A stretch of 20,733 nucleotides of DNA from Plantago elongata (GCA_036897095.1 JAYMSP010003184.1:1-20733); one strand, 5' to 3'; positions 7,535-17,429 are shown, counted from the first letter of the stretch. Numbers and translations: made by a program. Notes: a model not told the origin generated them from the letters alone.

Positions 7535-9795
7535 TCATTCATATGATGGTGCTAGGCACTCTTCAACCATGTCAATAAGGGGTGGATTTTCTAAAGCCGC
7601 TGCAACTCGTTCTTTGTCATTCAACTGTTTATTTACTGCATGCAAAAAGAATATTGTTCAGAGAAAACACAATGCTGGACAGCAGAAAATGTTCCTTGGC
7701 TGATAAAGTATAACTAAGTCATGCCACAGAGATACAGCAATTTATATAGCACAATGGTACTGAAAGCTTAGGCCTTGGCTTTACAATTTATGACTGGAGA
7801 GCAGACGTCTTTTGGCTGATAGAACAGAGAAGAATTAGCAATAGAGAGAAGTGGAAACATCATAGGCTCTCTTCTAAGTCATTATCTAAACCACTACTAT
7901 GAGGCCCATTGCCAGCTCTCGCATAGAAGAATGTTAGATGGATGGTCACAATACTCACAATTAAGGTAGGCCTATATTATTTTCTAGCAAAACATTTCTA
8001 TATCTAATGAACTATTATCGTACATATATGTGTTGTTTTGTACTATGTTATTATTCCAATACACCTTTCCCCTTCGCTCCTTTTTTGTCTTCTAGATCTA
8101 GTAACAAAGTTACCCATATTAGAACTCGTTTGCCCCTTTTGTTTTTTACACTCAGATGCTCCTTGGAGGATTCAAATTGATGCTGATACTATATACAAAG
8201 CATGTTATCTTTGACATCTAATTTTTGATACTATTGAGTACTGATATTGTGATCCAACCAGGATAAAGATAGGAGATGGTTCTCTACATGCGTACATGAT
8301 TCTTATATTGGTAAAACAGTAAATATTGCCAGGCAACTAAAAGTATTCACATAAGTGAAGCGAAAGAGAGAGACCTGCAGCTTCAGTCGCATGGGTACCA
8401 GGTGCCACTCTAATATCCACCTAGGAACAAATGCACAGTCAAATCAGTAGAAAAACAAAAATATGGGTATTGTTTTTTCATTAATCTATCAGTAGAGAGA
8501 AGCAAATCAAAATTTCAAAAGCATACGAACATGTTAAGAACTCTAGAAAAATAGTTTACTCCTTAAACAATAGTTTTGATATGTACTAATATAAATTCCT
8601 AGCATGAACAATTGAAGTTATCTGCAGCTGCAAATACACTTTTTGTACATCTCTATTCATGTAAATTAACCAAAGCCTTCAATGGGACCAAAAAGGATGT
8701 ATAACTTGTCAGTCAGATGATTGAATTCAATAGCCCATCAGCTATTGACCTACTTTTTATAAGGCAGGTTGCTACTGGTCTCTGCCATCACCAGTCCTCA
8801 CAAAGTATATGAGCGTGGAAGCTGTTTTAGCTCATTCAACAATAGCATGAGAAAACCTCACATTCATCTGTGAATTGATAGCATTTCGTTTTATTTTTTA
8901 AGACAAAGTCCAACAAACACTGCACATATTCATCAAACACCTAGAGGTATTTCAGCAGCCAATCCTAAAGGAAACTTAGAAGTGTAATGTAGTGGATACT
9001 TGCAAACCAACTAGGTCATTAAACAAATTCATACATATTACATCTTTAAACTTTGGAATGTACCACAACTTTACCCACATATTCAACAAAAAGGCATAAC
9101 AATTATTAAGCACAACTGCATGTGAATCAATAGAAAGATCAACTTGATAAAACCTATAAACAAAAACAGGATACAGCACAAATGAGAATGACATACTTTG
9201 TATCGTGATGGCAAACAACGCATAAGTTTGACTCTCAGGCATAGACCAATCAGCGTTACCATGCTGCAGTGCTCAACTGTGGGAGTAAATGTGATCCTGG
9301 AGCAAATCACAGTTCAGTAGAATGAAACCCACAAACCTGAAGCAACTAAGTAGATAAGACACCAATGTTGTTCTACCTGACATGGCTCTGAGAGTCGTTC
9401 ACTTCAATTGCATCTTCTGTTATAACTTTCAGCTGTTCCAAAGAATAAGGGTGCTCTGGATCTTTTATGTCTCTAATATGCTGTGTTGACATTAAGAAAT
9501 TCAATTTTTTGCAATGGAAGAAGCTAAATGCCAATAGAGATAAGTCGCATAAGGGCCTAGAACTAGTAGTTTAGTACCAGAATGAAATCTATACAAATTC
9601 CAAAATCTAATGCGAGAACAAAAAGTTAAATTTAAGAGAGCTAAAAAAGACAACATAAAGAGGAAGGATATCAAATATTTCTAGCTGATCAATAGGTTCA
9701 ACTGCATATTCATCCACATCACCCGGTGCACTTCGAGCTCGCCGCTCCTTTTTCTCGTACACAACAGGGTTGGAGTTTATTAATCCGGAGACCAT
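7535..9795 (-). CDS. AE7: MIP18-family cytosolic Fe-S assembly protein (AE7/CIAO2-like)
   Basis: Five exons on the - strand join to 477 nt, 158 residues: 9795-9672, 9482-9377, 9296-9197, 8420-8375 and 7635-7535. Each junction keeps frame and matches the family as I recall it. Landmarks are [19 protein letters not shown] at the N terminus, EPIDQLEIF, then [16 protein letters not shown], the [10 protein letters not shown] block with the conserved Cys at residue 87, [20 protein letters not shown], and [16 protein letters not shown] near the C terminus. In Arabidopsis AE7 and human CIAO2B this protein joins CIA1 and MET18/MMS19 in the complex that passes [4Fe-4S] clusters to cytosolic and nuclear enzymes, many in DNA metabolism. 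The length equals the family norm. The start is the first in-frame ATG: a TAG lies 21 nt upstream (9814-9816). No stop or frameshift was seen, so it looks functional. Introns 2-4 are GT-AG; intron 1 is unusual (separate entry). Confidence 0.95.
9483..9671 (-). other. Intron 1 of the MIP18-family gene: U12-type AT-AC intron
   Basis: Exon 1 ends ATATTTG and the intron begins ATATCCTTCC, the consensus 5' site of U12 (minor spliceosome) AT-AC introns. The sequence TTTCTTAAT at 9499-9491 matches the U12 branch-site consensus TTCCTTRAY at eight of nine bases. Its presumed branch A (9492) lies nine bases from the last intron base. The intron then ends AC and exon 2 begins AG CAT ATT. Splicing here makes one Glu codon (G + AG) and continues HIRDIKD in frame. 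No GT-AG solution gives the family sequence: the GT sites downstream of exon 1 add extra residues such as ILPLY. Length is 189 nt. Confidence 0.87.
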
Positions 9796-10058
9796 ATCAA
9801 CCCTTAACCTGAACTATATAACACACTTCAATTTTCTTAAGTAGCAATCATACAAACTTGACAGGGTCACTTGAGAAAATTGAACACATAATGTACGTAC
9901 AGAAAATTGAAGAAAATTTGATGACATAGAAAGAATCAAATGGAGCAGAAGATTGAAGACATACGGAACTGTAGAGGTAGAGGAGGGAGGCAGTGGATGG
10001 CGGCGAGGGTGCGAGTTGTGACGGAGTGTGGAGGAGGAAGATGGCGTAGCTAGGTTGG
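9796..10058 (-). promoter_or_regulatory. Probable 5' UTR and core promoter zone of the MIP18-family gene
   Basis: Read on the - strand, 10058-9960 is rich in C and T (CTTCCTCCTCC, CTGCCTCCCTCCTCTACC), typical of plant 5' leaders. It is followed by AT-rich sequence to the ATG at 9795. No clear TATA box at the expected distance was found. A leader intron is possible but could not be defined. Confidence 0.35.
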
Positions 10059-10110
10059 ATGAATTTGGGGGAAATCGTTTATTTGATGATATTTAGGTGT
10101 GTATGTACGT

Positions 10111-10205
10111 GTCACGGGTGGTGGAGGAAGGGGGTGGAGGCGGCGGGTGGTGGGCGACGGCGGGAGGTGGACGACGGGAGCCAGGAGGTGGAACTTGGAA
10201 GAAGA
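10111..10205 (+). other. G-rich tract upstream of the MIP18-family gene
   Basis: The + strand carries many G runs (GGGTGGTGG, GGGGGTGGAGG, GGCGGGTGGTGGG, GGCGGGAGG) within about 95 bases. This satisfies the usual G-quadruplex pattern. It lies about 320-410 bases before the start codon of the - strand gene. A similar G-rich run occurs inside the Pack-MULE (about 17306-17350). Confidence 0.5.
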
Positions 10206-10269
10206 AGAAAGCGTGTAGTGTGGAAGAAATTATATTGGATCTGGACTCTTTTTATTGGAAAAACTCAGG

Positions 10270-10355
10270 TCCTCGGTTGAATGGTTTTTCAGTTTTCGAC
10301 ACCGACCGGACCGATAACTGATTTTTCGATTTGATCTTATTTCTGCTCAGCCCTA
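10270..10355. mobile_element. Orphan hAT-like terminus
   Basis: The sequence has Fr-like alternation of CGGTT/CGGACCG blocks (GACACCGACCGGACCGATAA) and ends CTCAGCCCTA at 10355. This is the right-hand end style of plant non-autonomous hAT elements, and resembles the AGCCCTA end of the element at 6114-7144. No TAGGGCTG partner or repeated flank (TTCGTGAA) was found upstream, so the other end is deleted or too diverged. Confidence 0.4.
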
Positions 10356-11218
10356 TTCGTGAATATTAGATAAGGAATAAAAAGTGTTTGATGATCGGTT
10401 ACAAGAACTCGAACATGTTCAGTTCAATCAAATAGAATTCGAATTGAACATTGACCAAATTTTTCATTAATATTTTCGAACGTTTAGTTCGTTGGCTACC
10501 CTGGTACAATAGTTTCTTTATAGTCATCTCTGAGTCACTTGCCTCCTCTAGTAGTCTATCACTATTTATAATTCAATATAAATAGTATACACCAGATTTT
10601 AAATGTATATATGAGTCACTATTGTAATATTTATTTGCAGTCTCTTCAGAGACAGTTTTAAATTGGGACGACTTATGTTATAAAAACATATATATTATTA
10701 ACCGAAACGTTTATGTTAATAAAAACACGTGTTTTTATTTTGTAATATAAACAAACAAAAATGTGAGAATATGTATGTTTTAATTAATGACATCGATTGC
10801 ATTTCTTGACAATACGGATAAGTCTCGAGATAAGAATTACTCATTTATTCTCCATTATAGTATTTAATAAATGAGGATTTATTAGGCCTACTCACACATA
10901 CCGACTTTTGTTATATAAAATCTATCTCATTTTAGGTTAAATAACAAACTGGTCAATAAATGCATTGAATCACAAGAAAATATTAGAATCTCCATTTTAA
11001 ATATTGTTTCTTGTGTTTTTGTGTTTACCACCTTGTATCCAGATTTTAGGTGCTTAGATTGAGATATAGGACTGAAACAGTGCATTTCTATACATTTTAC
11101 CAGAGTATGCAAGCTACAAGGTGTAGAAAAATATCATCACGGGAGGTCCAACTATAAGAAGTGGAAAACATGTTATTCAGAGTTTAAAGTTGCCAAGTTA
11201 GCGCTGGGGGCCAATACA
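10356..11218. other. AT-rich intergenic stretch
   Basis: No gene, RNA gene or clear repeat was seen. A segment near 10385-10500 has TTCGAA-type alternations (GAACTCGAACATGTTCAGTTC, CGAACGTTTAGTTCGTTGGC) that look like the worn end of another small transposon. Confidence 0.4.
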
Positions 11219-11680
11219 TAGGGGCGGGAGGAGGGTTCGGATAATTCCGATGTTGTCCCGACCCTATATAAAAGAATCCCAATAAAGTAAGGAATGTAGG
11301 GATTGAATATTCTAAATATAAATTTTCGAACAATATATAATATGTTTGGGTCGTAATTGAGAAGGAACACTTAACAATCGAAACCCGATAAGATACCTGA
11401 AAAAAGTTATGTTATTTTATAAATAAATAGTTATTAATCCACCGAGATGTTAAAACATTTTTTAGTAATAGATGATTATAGAGACTTCCGCATCTAATAT
11501 TTGTTTAACTAGTTAATTAGAAGATGTTTAGGTAGCCAAATTTATTGCACTGTAGCAAAAACATCATGGTTCATACTTCATAGTTTGTTATAGCCTGCAT
11601 ATATGATTTTCAACACGTTTAAATATATTCTTTTTTAATGAAATAAATATCCGATAGGATAATCCGATCCCGACTCAATC
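11219..11680. mobile_element. Degenerate hAT-like MITE, copy 1
   Basis: The left end TAGGGGCGGGAGGAGGGTTC is followed by ATAATTCCGAT, GTCCCGACCCTATA and ATCCCAATAAAGTAAGGAAT. The element at 19871 begins the same way, with about 70 percent matching bases over the first 80 (by eye). Near 11651-11677 the inverted counterpart GATAATCCGATCCC suggests the right end, but the final CCCCTA is not present, so the right end is decayed. Confidence 0.5.
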
Positions 11681-12736
11681 TATTGTGTATACTCAATCGT
11701 TTTTACATTTATCAACCATTTGGTACATCCGTATCATCTTCTTTCCTTTCTTCATTTTCATCATTTTCTTCATGGATTATATGTGCTGTTGTATTTTTTT
11801 GCTTGAAATACAATGGGTATAAGTATCTGAGCAATTTCCTTGGATAGATTGGTGAAATTCAAGCATATGCTACTCTTGGGCTAATAAATGTTGAATACAA
11901 AATGTCATTGCGATTTTTGTCTTTGCAGATTAGAGTATATTATGCGGGGTGTGTGATCGAAAGCTAACACCAAATCTATTAAAGAATTTACACTGCAAGG
12001 TAACTTCATTTGTCGAATTCATTATGTACATAGTCGATTGAATTGGTTGTATTGATGGCTTCATTATGTTCATTGAAAATGATTTTAACTTTAGAATGTC
12101 GTATTGACAATTACCTTCAACTAGCTAGCTTGAATTGTAACCACAACCTCGTAATTAAAACTTTACTTTTACTAATTTATGTGGTTGATTGGTTGTTTTT
12201 GAGTTGGAAGTCGTATGACCTAACTTTGTTAAAAATTAATTTATTTCGATTACAAACAAGCCTAGTTAAGTCACTCAAGAAAGAAACTCGGGACAACTTT
12301 TCATTTCACTAAGATTTTTACAAATAAAGACCTGATTTGACGCATCGGTATACATCGTCCTATGCTTTTTAACCTTCCGTAGTTCCATATGTCTTCATTA
12401 TAGTATCATTACTTTGTCCATGTGATGATTGATTAAGGTCTATTATAACTGGTTATTGTTGACGATACTTACTTGAGACATTAAAGTGACTTTGCATAAC
12501 GCCTTTAGTGATCATGAATGTTGGTGTCTCATTCTGACCACTGGTCTATATATATATGTTTTCTCAAACTAGATACATTGTATCATGTATGATTACTCTA
12601 TTAGTTAGTCTGAGATAAGAGAAAAATAAATACTAGCATTTTTATCATAATGTCCCAATTCTAATTGAGGATATCACACCGTGCTGACTCGTTATCTCCA
12701 ATATATGTGTCCCATATATATGCTAGACTAATTAAA
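11681..12736. other. AT-rich intergenic stretch
   Basis: No supported gene. One open stretch of 89 codons (12043-12312) has no recognisable motif and atypical composition. A short TA dinucleotide run occurs at about 12548-12558. Confidence 0.4.
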
Positions 12737-12834
12737 GCTTTGTTCTCTTAAACTGAAATTTTCTGAACTGAATTGAGCTAAACTGAACTAAATAAAATTA
12801 AACTGAATGAGTTTTCAGTTGAAGAGAACATAGC
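12737..12834. mobile_element. Small inverted-repeat MITE, about 98 bp
   Basis: The left arm AGCTTTGTTCTCTTAAACTG and the right arm, read in reverse complement as AGCTATGTTCTCTTCAACTG, differ at two of 20 positions. The middle repeats AACTGA-type words (CTGAACTGAATTG, AAACTGAACTAAA). The whole can fold into one hairpin. Elements of this style with AACTGAA repeats are common in eudicot genomes; the superfamily is not decided here because no sure target duplication is visible. Confidence 0.6.
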
Positions 12835-13560
12835 TAAATCTATACCTAGATATTTTTCTAAAATATTGTAACATATCATGCATAAGTATAACATAATACT
12901 TTTTATTTCAGCAAGTGAAACGTTCTGTTATAATACTATTTGTTCCTGATAGTCAATACAAGTCATTTTGTCTATTAAATAAATTATATTTGAAATTAAA
13001 TGTGTGATGTTTGGAATCCAACATATAGTGATGTAGTGATGTGTATGTTGAATACATAAGGTTTGAAATTACATATCATAGATGGAGTCACAATATTTGT
13101 AGATAGTTTTAATTGGTTACTATGAATCAATGTGAATCAATGTCCGTGTGCATTTTTGCAAGATACAATTATCACTACCACTTTATAACTCCAATACTAT
13201 CAGAATTTGACTCTTTGCCTCAATCATAACCACCTTATAATTTCATATCTTAACCACCTTATAAATTCCAACGTTACCGGAGCTCGAACTATGCACCTCC
13301 TGCATACAACCTCAACTCCTTACCTCAACCTCAACGCTCTCTAATTTGATTAAGGTCATGTTCAATTCAACAGAAAATTCATGCAGTTGTATTTAGTTCA
13401 GCTCTGCTTAGTTATATTTTATACTATAATTTAAGAAAAGTCTATAAAAAGACCAGCTTACCCATTAGGAATAGGAAAGACCTATTTTTTAAGTTTGTAT
13501 TAATCGTGTTCAATATTATGAGATTTTTTTTATGTATAGTGAGATGTGAGATCTAGCTTT
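12835..13560. other. AT-rich intergenic stretch
   Basis: No gene was seen. Two minor direct repeats occur: GAATCAATGT twice at about 13123-13143, and AACCACCTTATAA twice at 24-bp spacing (about 13228 and 13252). Confidence 0.4.
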
Positions 13561-13937
13561 GTATCTTTGAGACTAATATCGTGTATGTGAGTTTTTTGCA
13601 TAAGTCTGTGAGTTTTTATAACTGGGAAAATCAAAGTTGTTTCTGTGAGTTTTTATAATTAGGGGAATTAGTCTCGTATCTGTGAGTTTTAATGACTACT
13701 GGAATTAGTGTTGTATATGTGAGTTTTATAACTGGGAGAATTAGTGTCGTATTTGTGAGTTTTTATAACATTAACTTTATAATTGGATGAATTAATGTTG
13801 TGTATGTGATTATTTTTGCAGTTGTATGTGAGTTTTTATAACTGGAAAAATTAATGTCGATTCTGTGAGTTTTTGTGACTGTAAGAATTAGTGTCGTATC
13901 TATGAGTTTTTATAACTAGGAGAATTAGTGTTGTATT
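13561..13937 (+). repeat. 37-bp minisatellite, about nine diverged units
   Basis: Units begin TGTGAGTTTTTATAACTGGG and end ATTAGTGTCGTATC. Clear 36-37 bp units start at 13607, 13644, 13681, 13718, 13827, 13864 and 13901. A longer irregular unit occupies 13754-13826, and a worn partial unit precedes 13607. Unit length is constant at 37 except one 36-bp unit, which points to unequal exchange or slippage. No coding potential is evident. Confidence 0.88.
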
Positions 13938-14307
13938 TGGGGGACTTCTACGGGTCATCCCGCTTGAGCTGGATGAATGTTCATCCAGGCTGTTATACTC
14001 AATCTCAGCCGTTAGATCGAGTACTACCCATCTCATGATCACTTGTACTCAATCTTGGCCGTTGGATAAAGTATAATGGCATTTTGGTAATTTCAAGTAT
14101 AAGTGCAGTGGTAATTTCGTAATTTTAGGTACAGTTGGCATGTTTAACTTACTAAAAAAAATGGACCAGTCGGGATTCAAACCCTTGACATTAGCAAAAC
14201 ACATTTTATAACCTTACCACTCGGCCAATGGTTTGGATTCATGTGTATTGTTCTCCTGGATTGCTTATGTAGTGTATTCACTTTAAACAAAAAAAAAAAA
14301 AAAAAAA
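13938..14307 (+). mobile_element. Possible retroposon with poly(A) end
   Basis: The segment begins right after the minisatellite and ends in a 19-base A run (14289-14307). It holds a palindrome TGGATGAATGTTCATCCA (13970-13987), two related 29-base blocks TACTCAATCT..GCCGTT.GAT (13995-14023 and 14046-14074), and a pol III-like box pair on the opposite strand (14173-14227). The edges are guesses; no matching target duplication was found. Confidence 0.35.
14155..14240 (-). repeat. tRNA-like (SINE-head-like) segment
   Basis: On the - strand TGGCCGAGTGG (14227-14217) fits the pol III A box exactly. GGTTTGAATCC (14183-14173) fits the B box with one change. They are 33 bases apart, as in tRNAs and SINE heads. 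The segment does not fold into a full cloverleaf with an acceptor stem that I can see, so it is a tRNA relic or a SINE head rather than a working tRNA. A 3' tail for a - strand SINE was not found. Confidence 0.45.
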
Positions 14308-14476
14308 GAACACAATAGAGAATATAACTCGACACTTCTCCTACATGCTTGCATTATTAGAGTTGAACTACTGCATTCCCTAGTTTCTCTCAACAAGAAC
14401 CTCTTTTTCACTTCAAAATCTGTAATTGCGAATATCAGTCGTCTCCAATTTTTTCTAAAATTCATCGACCAAAGAT

Positions 14477-15620
14477 ATGTCTGACATTCCTAATGAAGTG
14501 TTCGAGGAAATCCTTTCTCGTGTACCAGCTGAGCACCTTCTCGGTGCGTTTAAAAAGGATGGAAATCGTGTATAGACCATCCTGCGTTTGGCAAGCTACA
14601 GTTAGATCGAAGAAAATCGGAGGAGATGATGACCACAATTTTCGTAAAGGGATATTGTAAGTGTTTTCAAGTACCCTTGCAATCAATGAAATTTAAAAAC
14701 GGTAAAAGAAAAAATCATTTAGAACTAAAAGCCTTGTGTATGCTATGGGGAGGTGGTAGTTTGACGGTACCTTTTGTGATGGGCTTATGCTAGTTTGTAA
14801 CGAGTTGTGTAATATTTATACTGATGAGTCCCAACCAATTCCCCCTCCATCTTCATGTGATCTGAGTTTGTCATCTAGTATTAAGGCCCTAGGGTATGAT
14901 GGTCATGGTGAATACTATAAGGTTTTGGAGATCGAAACCAAAGAAATTGTAGAAGGACAAGGACTGGATGTATTCAGTGTTAAATCTACTGGATCTGTTT
15001 GGGTTTACACTGTTAAAGTAAAAGAATGGTGCAAAAGTAGTACTAGATTTGATCCTTCTGTAAACCTGATTAGTGACAGTGTATATCTTGATGGTTCTGT
15101 TCATTGAATAAGGCTTCATGATGAGAACTTTATCATCATATCTTTTAATATGCATACGGAAAAAATATCAACACTTCAGCAGACCACTATTTATTGATAA
15201 TTTGGACGAAAGCTTGATTGTAACCAGTTAGGGGTCGTATTCTTCTACTTTTGAAGTGTGGGAGTTGAAAGGGTATGGAAAAGATAACAAACTTGTGAAG
15301 CTGATTTCAGATAAAGTTTCATGGAAATATGAAGATGACATAAGGGATGTAGCATACCCGAAGTCACATTGCCAGATTGTTATGCGAGGATGAGGGGAAG
15401 AGTCTGAGGCTCTCTTCTGAGCCGCTATCGATGTGGAGCAGCTGGTGCATAAAGCTATATTTAAGCCCATGAATGATATTTGTTCTTTCCAGGTTCTCCC
15501 TGCAAGCTTGCTTGAAAAGGCACATTATGCGGACACTGATGCTTTAAACGTGAAGGTGGTGGGGATCGTTGATGTTGAACAATCAAATTTTTATAATTAT
15601 TTGGTAAGAAAAATGGCCCA
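14477..15620 (+). pseudogene. F-box protein pseudogene with F-box-associated (FBA) domain
   Basis: The ATG at 14477 opens with MSDIPNEVFEEILSRVPAEH, a typical plant F-box start, then hits a stop near 14573 before the F-box is complete. The FBA part resumes in another frame at about 14777: DGLMLVCNE, ALGYDGHGEYYKVLEIE (about 14890), VYTVKVKEW and SVYLDGSVH up to a stop near 15105. Later blocks in shifted frames are FIIISFNMHTEKISTLQ, LDESLIVTS, FEVWELKGYG and KLISDKVSWKYED. The overall span of about 1.1 kb without introns suits a normal 370-residue single-exon FBA gene. Such proteins are substrate receptors of SCF ubiquitin ligases. The many breaks, and the loss of the segment between the F-box start and the FBA domain, show it is dead. 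Where the homology ends (about 15500-15620) is uncertain. Confidence 0.85.
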
Positions 15621-16167
15621 TTTTATTGCTTTATTAGTAGTGGTTTCTTCATCATGGATGTTTGTTAGTTTTTGGGAGATTTATAAGGTGTTCAGGTCTT
15701 TTGGTTCAGGACAGAACTTCTGGTTTTATGAGATTGATTCTGTAACTTGGAATTTATTTTGGTATAGTGTTTTGGGTTATGGTGCTTATGATTATTGTAT
15801 ATGTTGTTTTTGGATTACTTGGTATAGAGGAATCGATTTCTCCACTAGTGTCTATATTGGATCAGAAATTTGGAATTCACCTTTATGTTTGTGCATTGAA
15901 GATAACTTTCAGTAAGGCAGTTCAGTCCTCATATGCGAGCAAATCGGGGAGAAGAGAGCAACATTTACTATTTGGGAGATATATGTTTTTTTCTAGGTGA
16001 GGCTTGGTATCAAACTTGTTGGCAAGTGTAAAGTTTAAACGCTTGCAAGTACCATGAACCGGTTCAATTACCTTGGACCGGACCAGTTACTAATAAAACA
16101 GAGTTTGGTTAAGAAATGAGTTTACAATAGGTTGGAGTCTTACAATAACCAATTGATATAAATAGCA
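15621..16167. other. Flank of the F-box pseudogene
   Basis: One frame stays open to 15915 and encodes a hydrophobic, Trp/Tyr-rich peptide that does not look like an FBA domain; it is probably non-coding. A near-palindrome GCAAGTGTAAAGTTTAAACGCTTGC lies at about 16022-16046, and GAACCGGTTC at 16057-16066. Confidence 0.4.
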
Positions 16168-16258
16168 AATGCAGTTGAAATTATCTCAACATCCAAAAAT
16201 AAATCTAGTAAGACACTCAATTCAGTAAGATTCTAGTCCTTCCAACTACCTATAGATA
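16168..16258 (+). repeat. 91-bp dispersed repeat, copy 1
   Basis: From AAATGCAGTTGAAATTATCT to CAACTACCTATAGATA, this copy matches 20032-20123 on the same strand with only about four differences and one small indel. The flanks are unrelated on both sides beyond a few bases. Similarity this high suggests recent duplication or a young repeat family. Confidence 0.9.
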
Positions 16259-16522
16259 CACCTTAATTCAAACTGCAATGACGAAAAAAATGAACACTGA
16301 GACCAATTAATGAGCAAACACGCATAAAATTTTCAATTGATTGTGTGGAAAGGCTTCATTATTTACTCAGTGCTTGCAATGTTCACACTTGTGGATCTCG
16401 TCTGACACCACAAAACACTTACACCCCCCAAATAACTTAAAACTAATATTAAATAATACACGTAGTTTAACAAGAATTTGTATTACCAATATTTAATAAG
16501 ATTTAATGATTCTTTATACTTC
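16259..16522. other. AT-rich spacer before the Pack-MULE
   Basis: No feature seen. Confidence 0.4.
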
Positions 16523-16531
16523 TTTTAAATA
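16523..16531. repeat. 9-bp target site duplication, left copy
   Basis: TTTTAAATA before the GGGCGAATTAC end. The right flank at 17669-17677 is TTTTAATTA, eight of nine bases the same. A 9-bp duplication is characteristic of Mutator-like elements. Confidence 0.65.
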
Positions 16532-16782
16532 GGGCGAATTACAAAAGGTACCCCTTAAGAATTTGCTAATTTCACTTTAGCCCCCCGATCTCAAACAATT
16601 ACAGATAAATCCCTGTCGTTGACTAAACCGCCAACATCAACATTTCCTCTCTCTACGTGGAATTTTCGTTTTGTCTGAATAAAGAAAAGAGAAACTAAAT
16701 TTGACAATTAAAGAATCGGAAAAATGTAATAGAAAACCAAATCACACATGCTTTGTCTGAATAAGATAATTGATTCCAAATG

Positions 16783-16830
16783 CCAAATCACCAATCGGCC
16801 ATTTCCCCAAATCACCGATCGGCCATTTCC
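16783..16830. repeat. 24-bp perfect-length tandem duplication inside the Pack-MULE
   Basis: CCAAATCACCAATCGGCCAT with TTCC is followed by the same 24 bases with one change (A to G), from 16807. A partial third unit (CCAAAT) follows. Confidence 0.85.
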
Positions 16831-16955
16831 CCAAATTGTTTTGTCCTCCGCCGCGACAGACGATGTGCAGCGGCTGAGGGCGTAGTACAGTAGCAGCACT
16901 ACCGCCGCACCCTTGGCTACAATGGTGGCCGTCGTATGAGTGGGTGCAGTGGTGA

Positions 16956-17429
16956 ATCAAGTGGCGGGCTGCGCAAGCGGCGCAATCGGAAGCCTCAAAG
17001 CAACAGGTAGCTAAATTTGTCAACGGCAATTCGTTTCACTTCGAATCGATCGAGAAATTGATCAGTTTCATCCGATCATCGGATGATAATTTGAAGCTCG
17101 TTGCTATGTCTAACGATGCGGTTTTGAAATTCGTTGAGGTGCTTGAGAAATCGGATGAGATTCGGATATGTGAGCTGATTGTTGAGATTTTGAATTTGAT
17201 TCTGGTGGAAAACGGAGTGAAGGAGAGGCTGAATGAGCTGGTGTTTAGTAGATCAACTTGTTTGATCTCGTTTCGTTTGGTTTTACGGAAAGGAAGCGTT
17301 GAATCGAAGGTGGCGGGTGAAGGTGGAGGGTGGTGGCGGGTGGTGGTGACTGGAATAGGAAGTTCCATGGATGGAGCTTCCATGGAAAAAGGAAGAAAGA
17401 AAAAGGAAAAAGAAAAGAAAAATGATTAA
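16956..17429 (+). pseudogene. Captured fragment resembling the ARM region of a plant U-box E3 ligase
   Basis: A frame open from the stop at 16953-16955 to 17429 reads through SIEKLISFIRSSDDNLKL, then LKFVEVLEKSDEIRICELIV, EILNLILVENGVKERL and FRLVLRKGSVESKV. The spacing of hydrophobic residues and the blocks resemble armadillo repeats of plant PUB-type U-box proteins, which ubiquitinate substrates and often act in stress signalling. This is recognition from memory without a search. There is no U-box and no ATG at the natural start; the first usable codon near 17058 is TTG. After about 17300 the reading becomes Gly/Trp- and Lys-rich and is probably not original coding sequence. It could still be transcribed from the element. 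Confidence 0.55.
17306..17352 (+). other. G-rich run in the Pack-MULE
   Basis: Repeated GGTGG/GGCGGG words (GGTGGCGGGTGAAGGTGGAG, GGGTGGTGGCGGGTGGTGG) meet a loose G-quadruplex pattern. Confidence 0.45.

Noticed and set aside
9083-9310. Single open stretch over exon 3 of the MIP18-family gene as a separate gene
   Set aside because: It is one exon read through into introns; family alignment fixes the exon at 9296-9197.
10003-10058. Short ATG-started reading MAARVRVV on the + strand
   Set aside because: Stops after about 18 codons and overlaps the probable leader of the opposite-strand gene.
12043-12312. 89-codon open stretch on the + strand
   Set aside because: No recognised motif, Leu/Ile-rich composition expected from AT-rich DNA, no promoter or splice context.
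14155-14240. Functional tRNA gene on the - strand
   Set aside because: A and B boxes fit but no acceptor stem or complete cloverleaf could be drawn.
15433-15915. 160-codon open stretch after the F-box pseudogene
   Set aside because: Only its first third resembles FBA sequence; the rest is Trp/Tyr/Phe-rich and unlike any family, so treated as pseudogene tail plus non-coding.
16004-16014. TGGTATCA as a tRNA-Met primer binding site of an LTR element
   Set aside because: The match ends after eight bases (AAAC follows instead of GAGC) and no LTR was found upstream.
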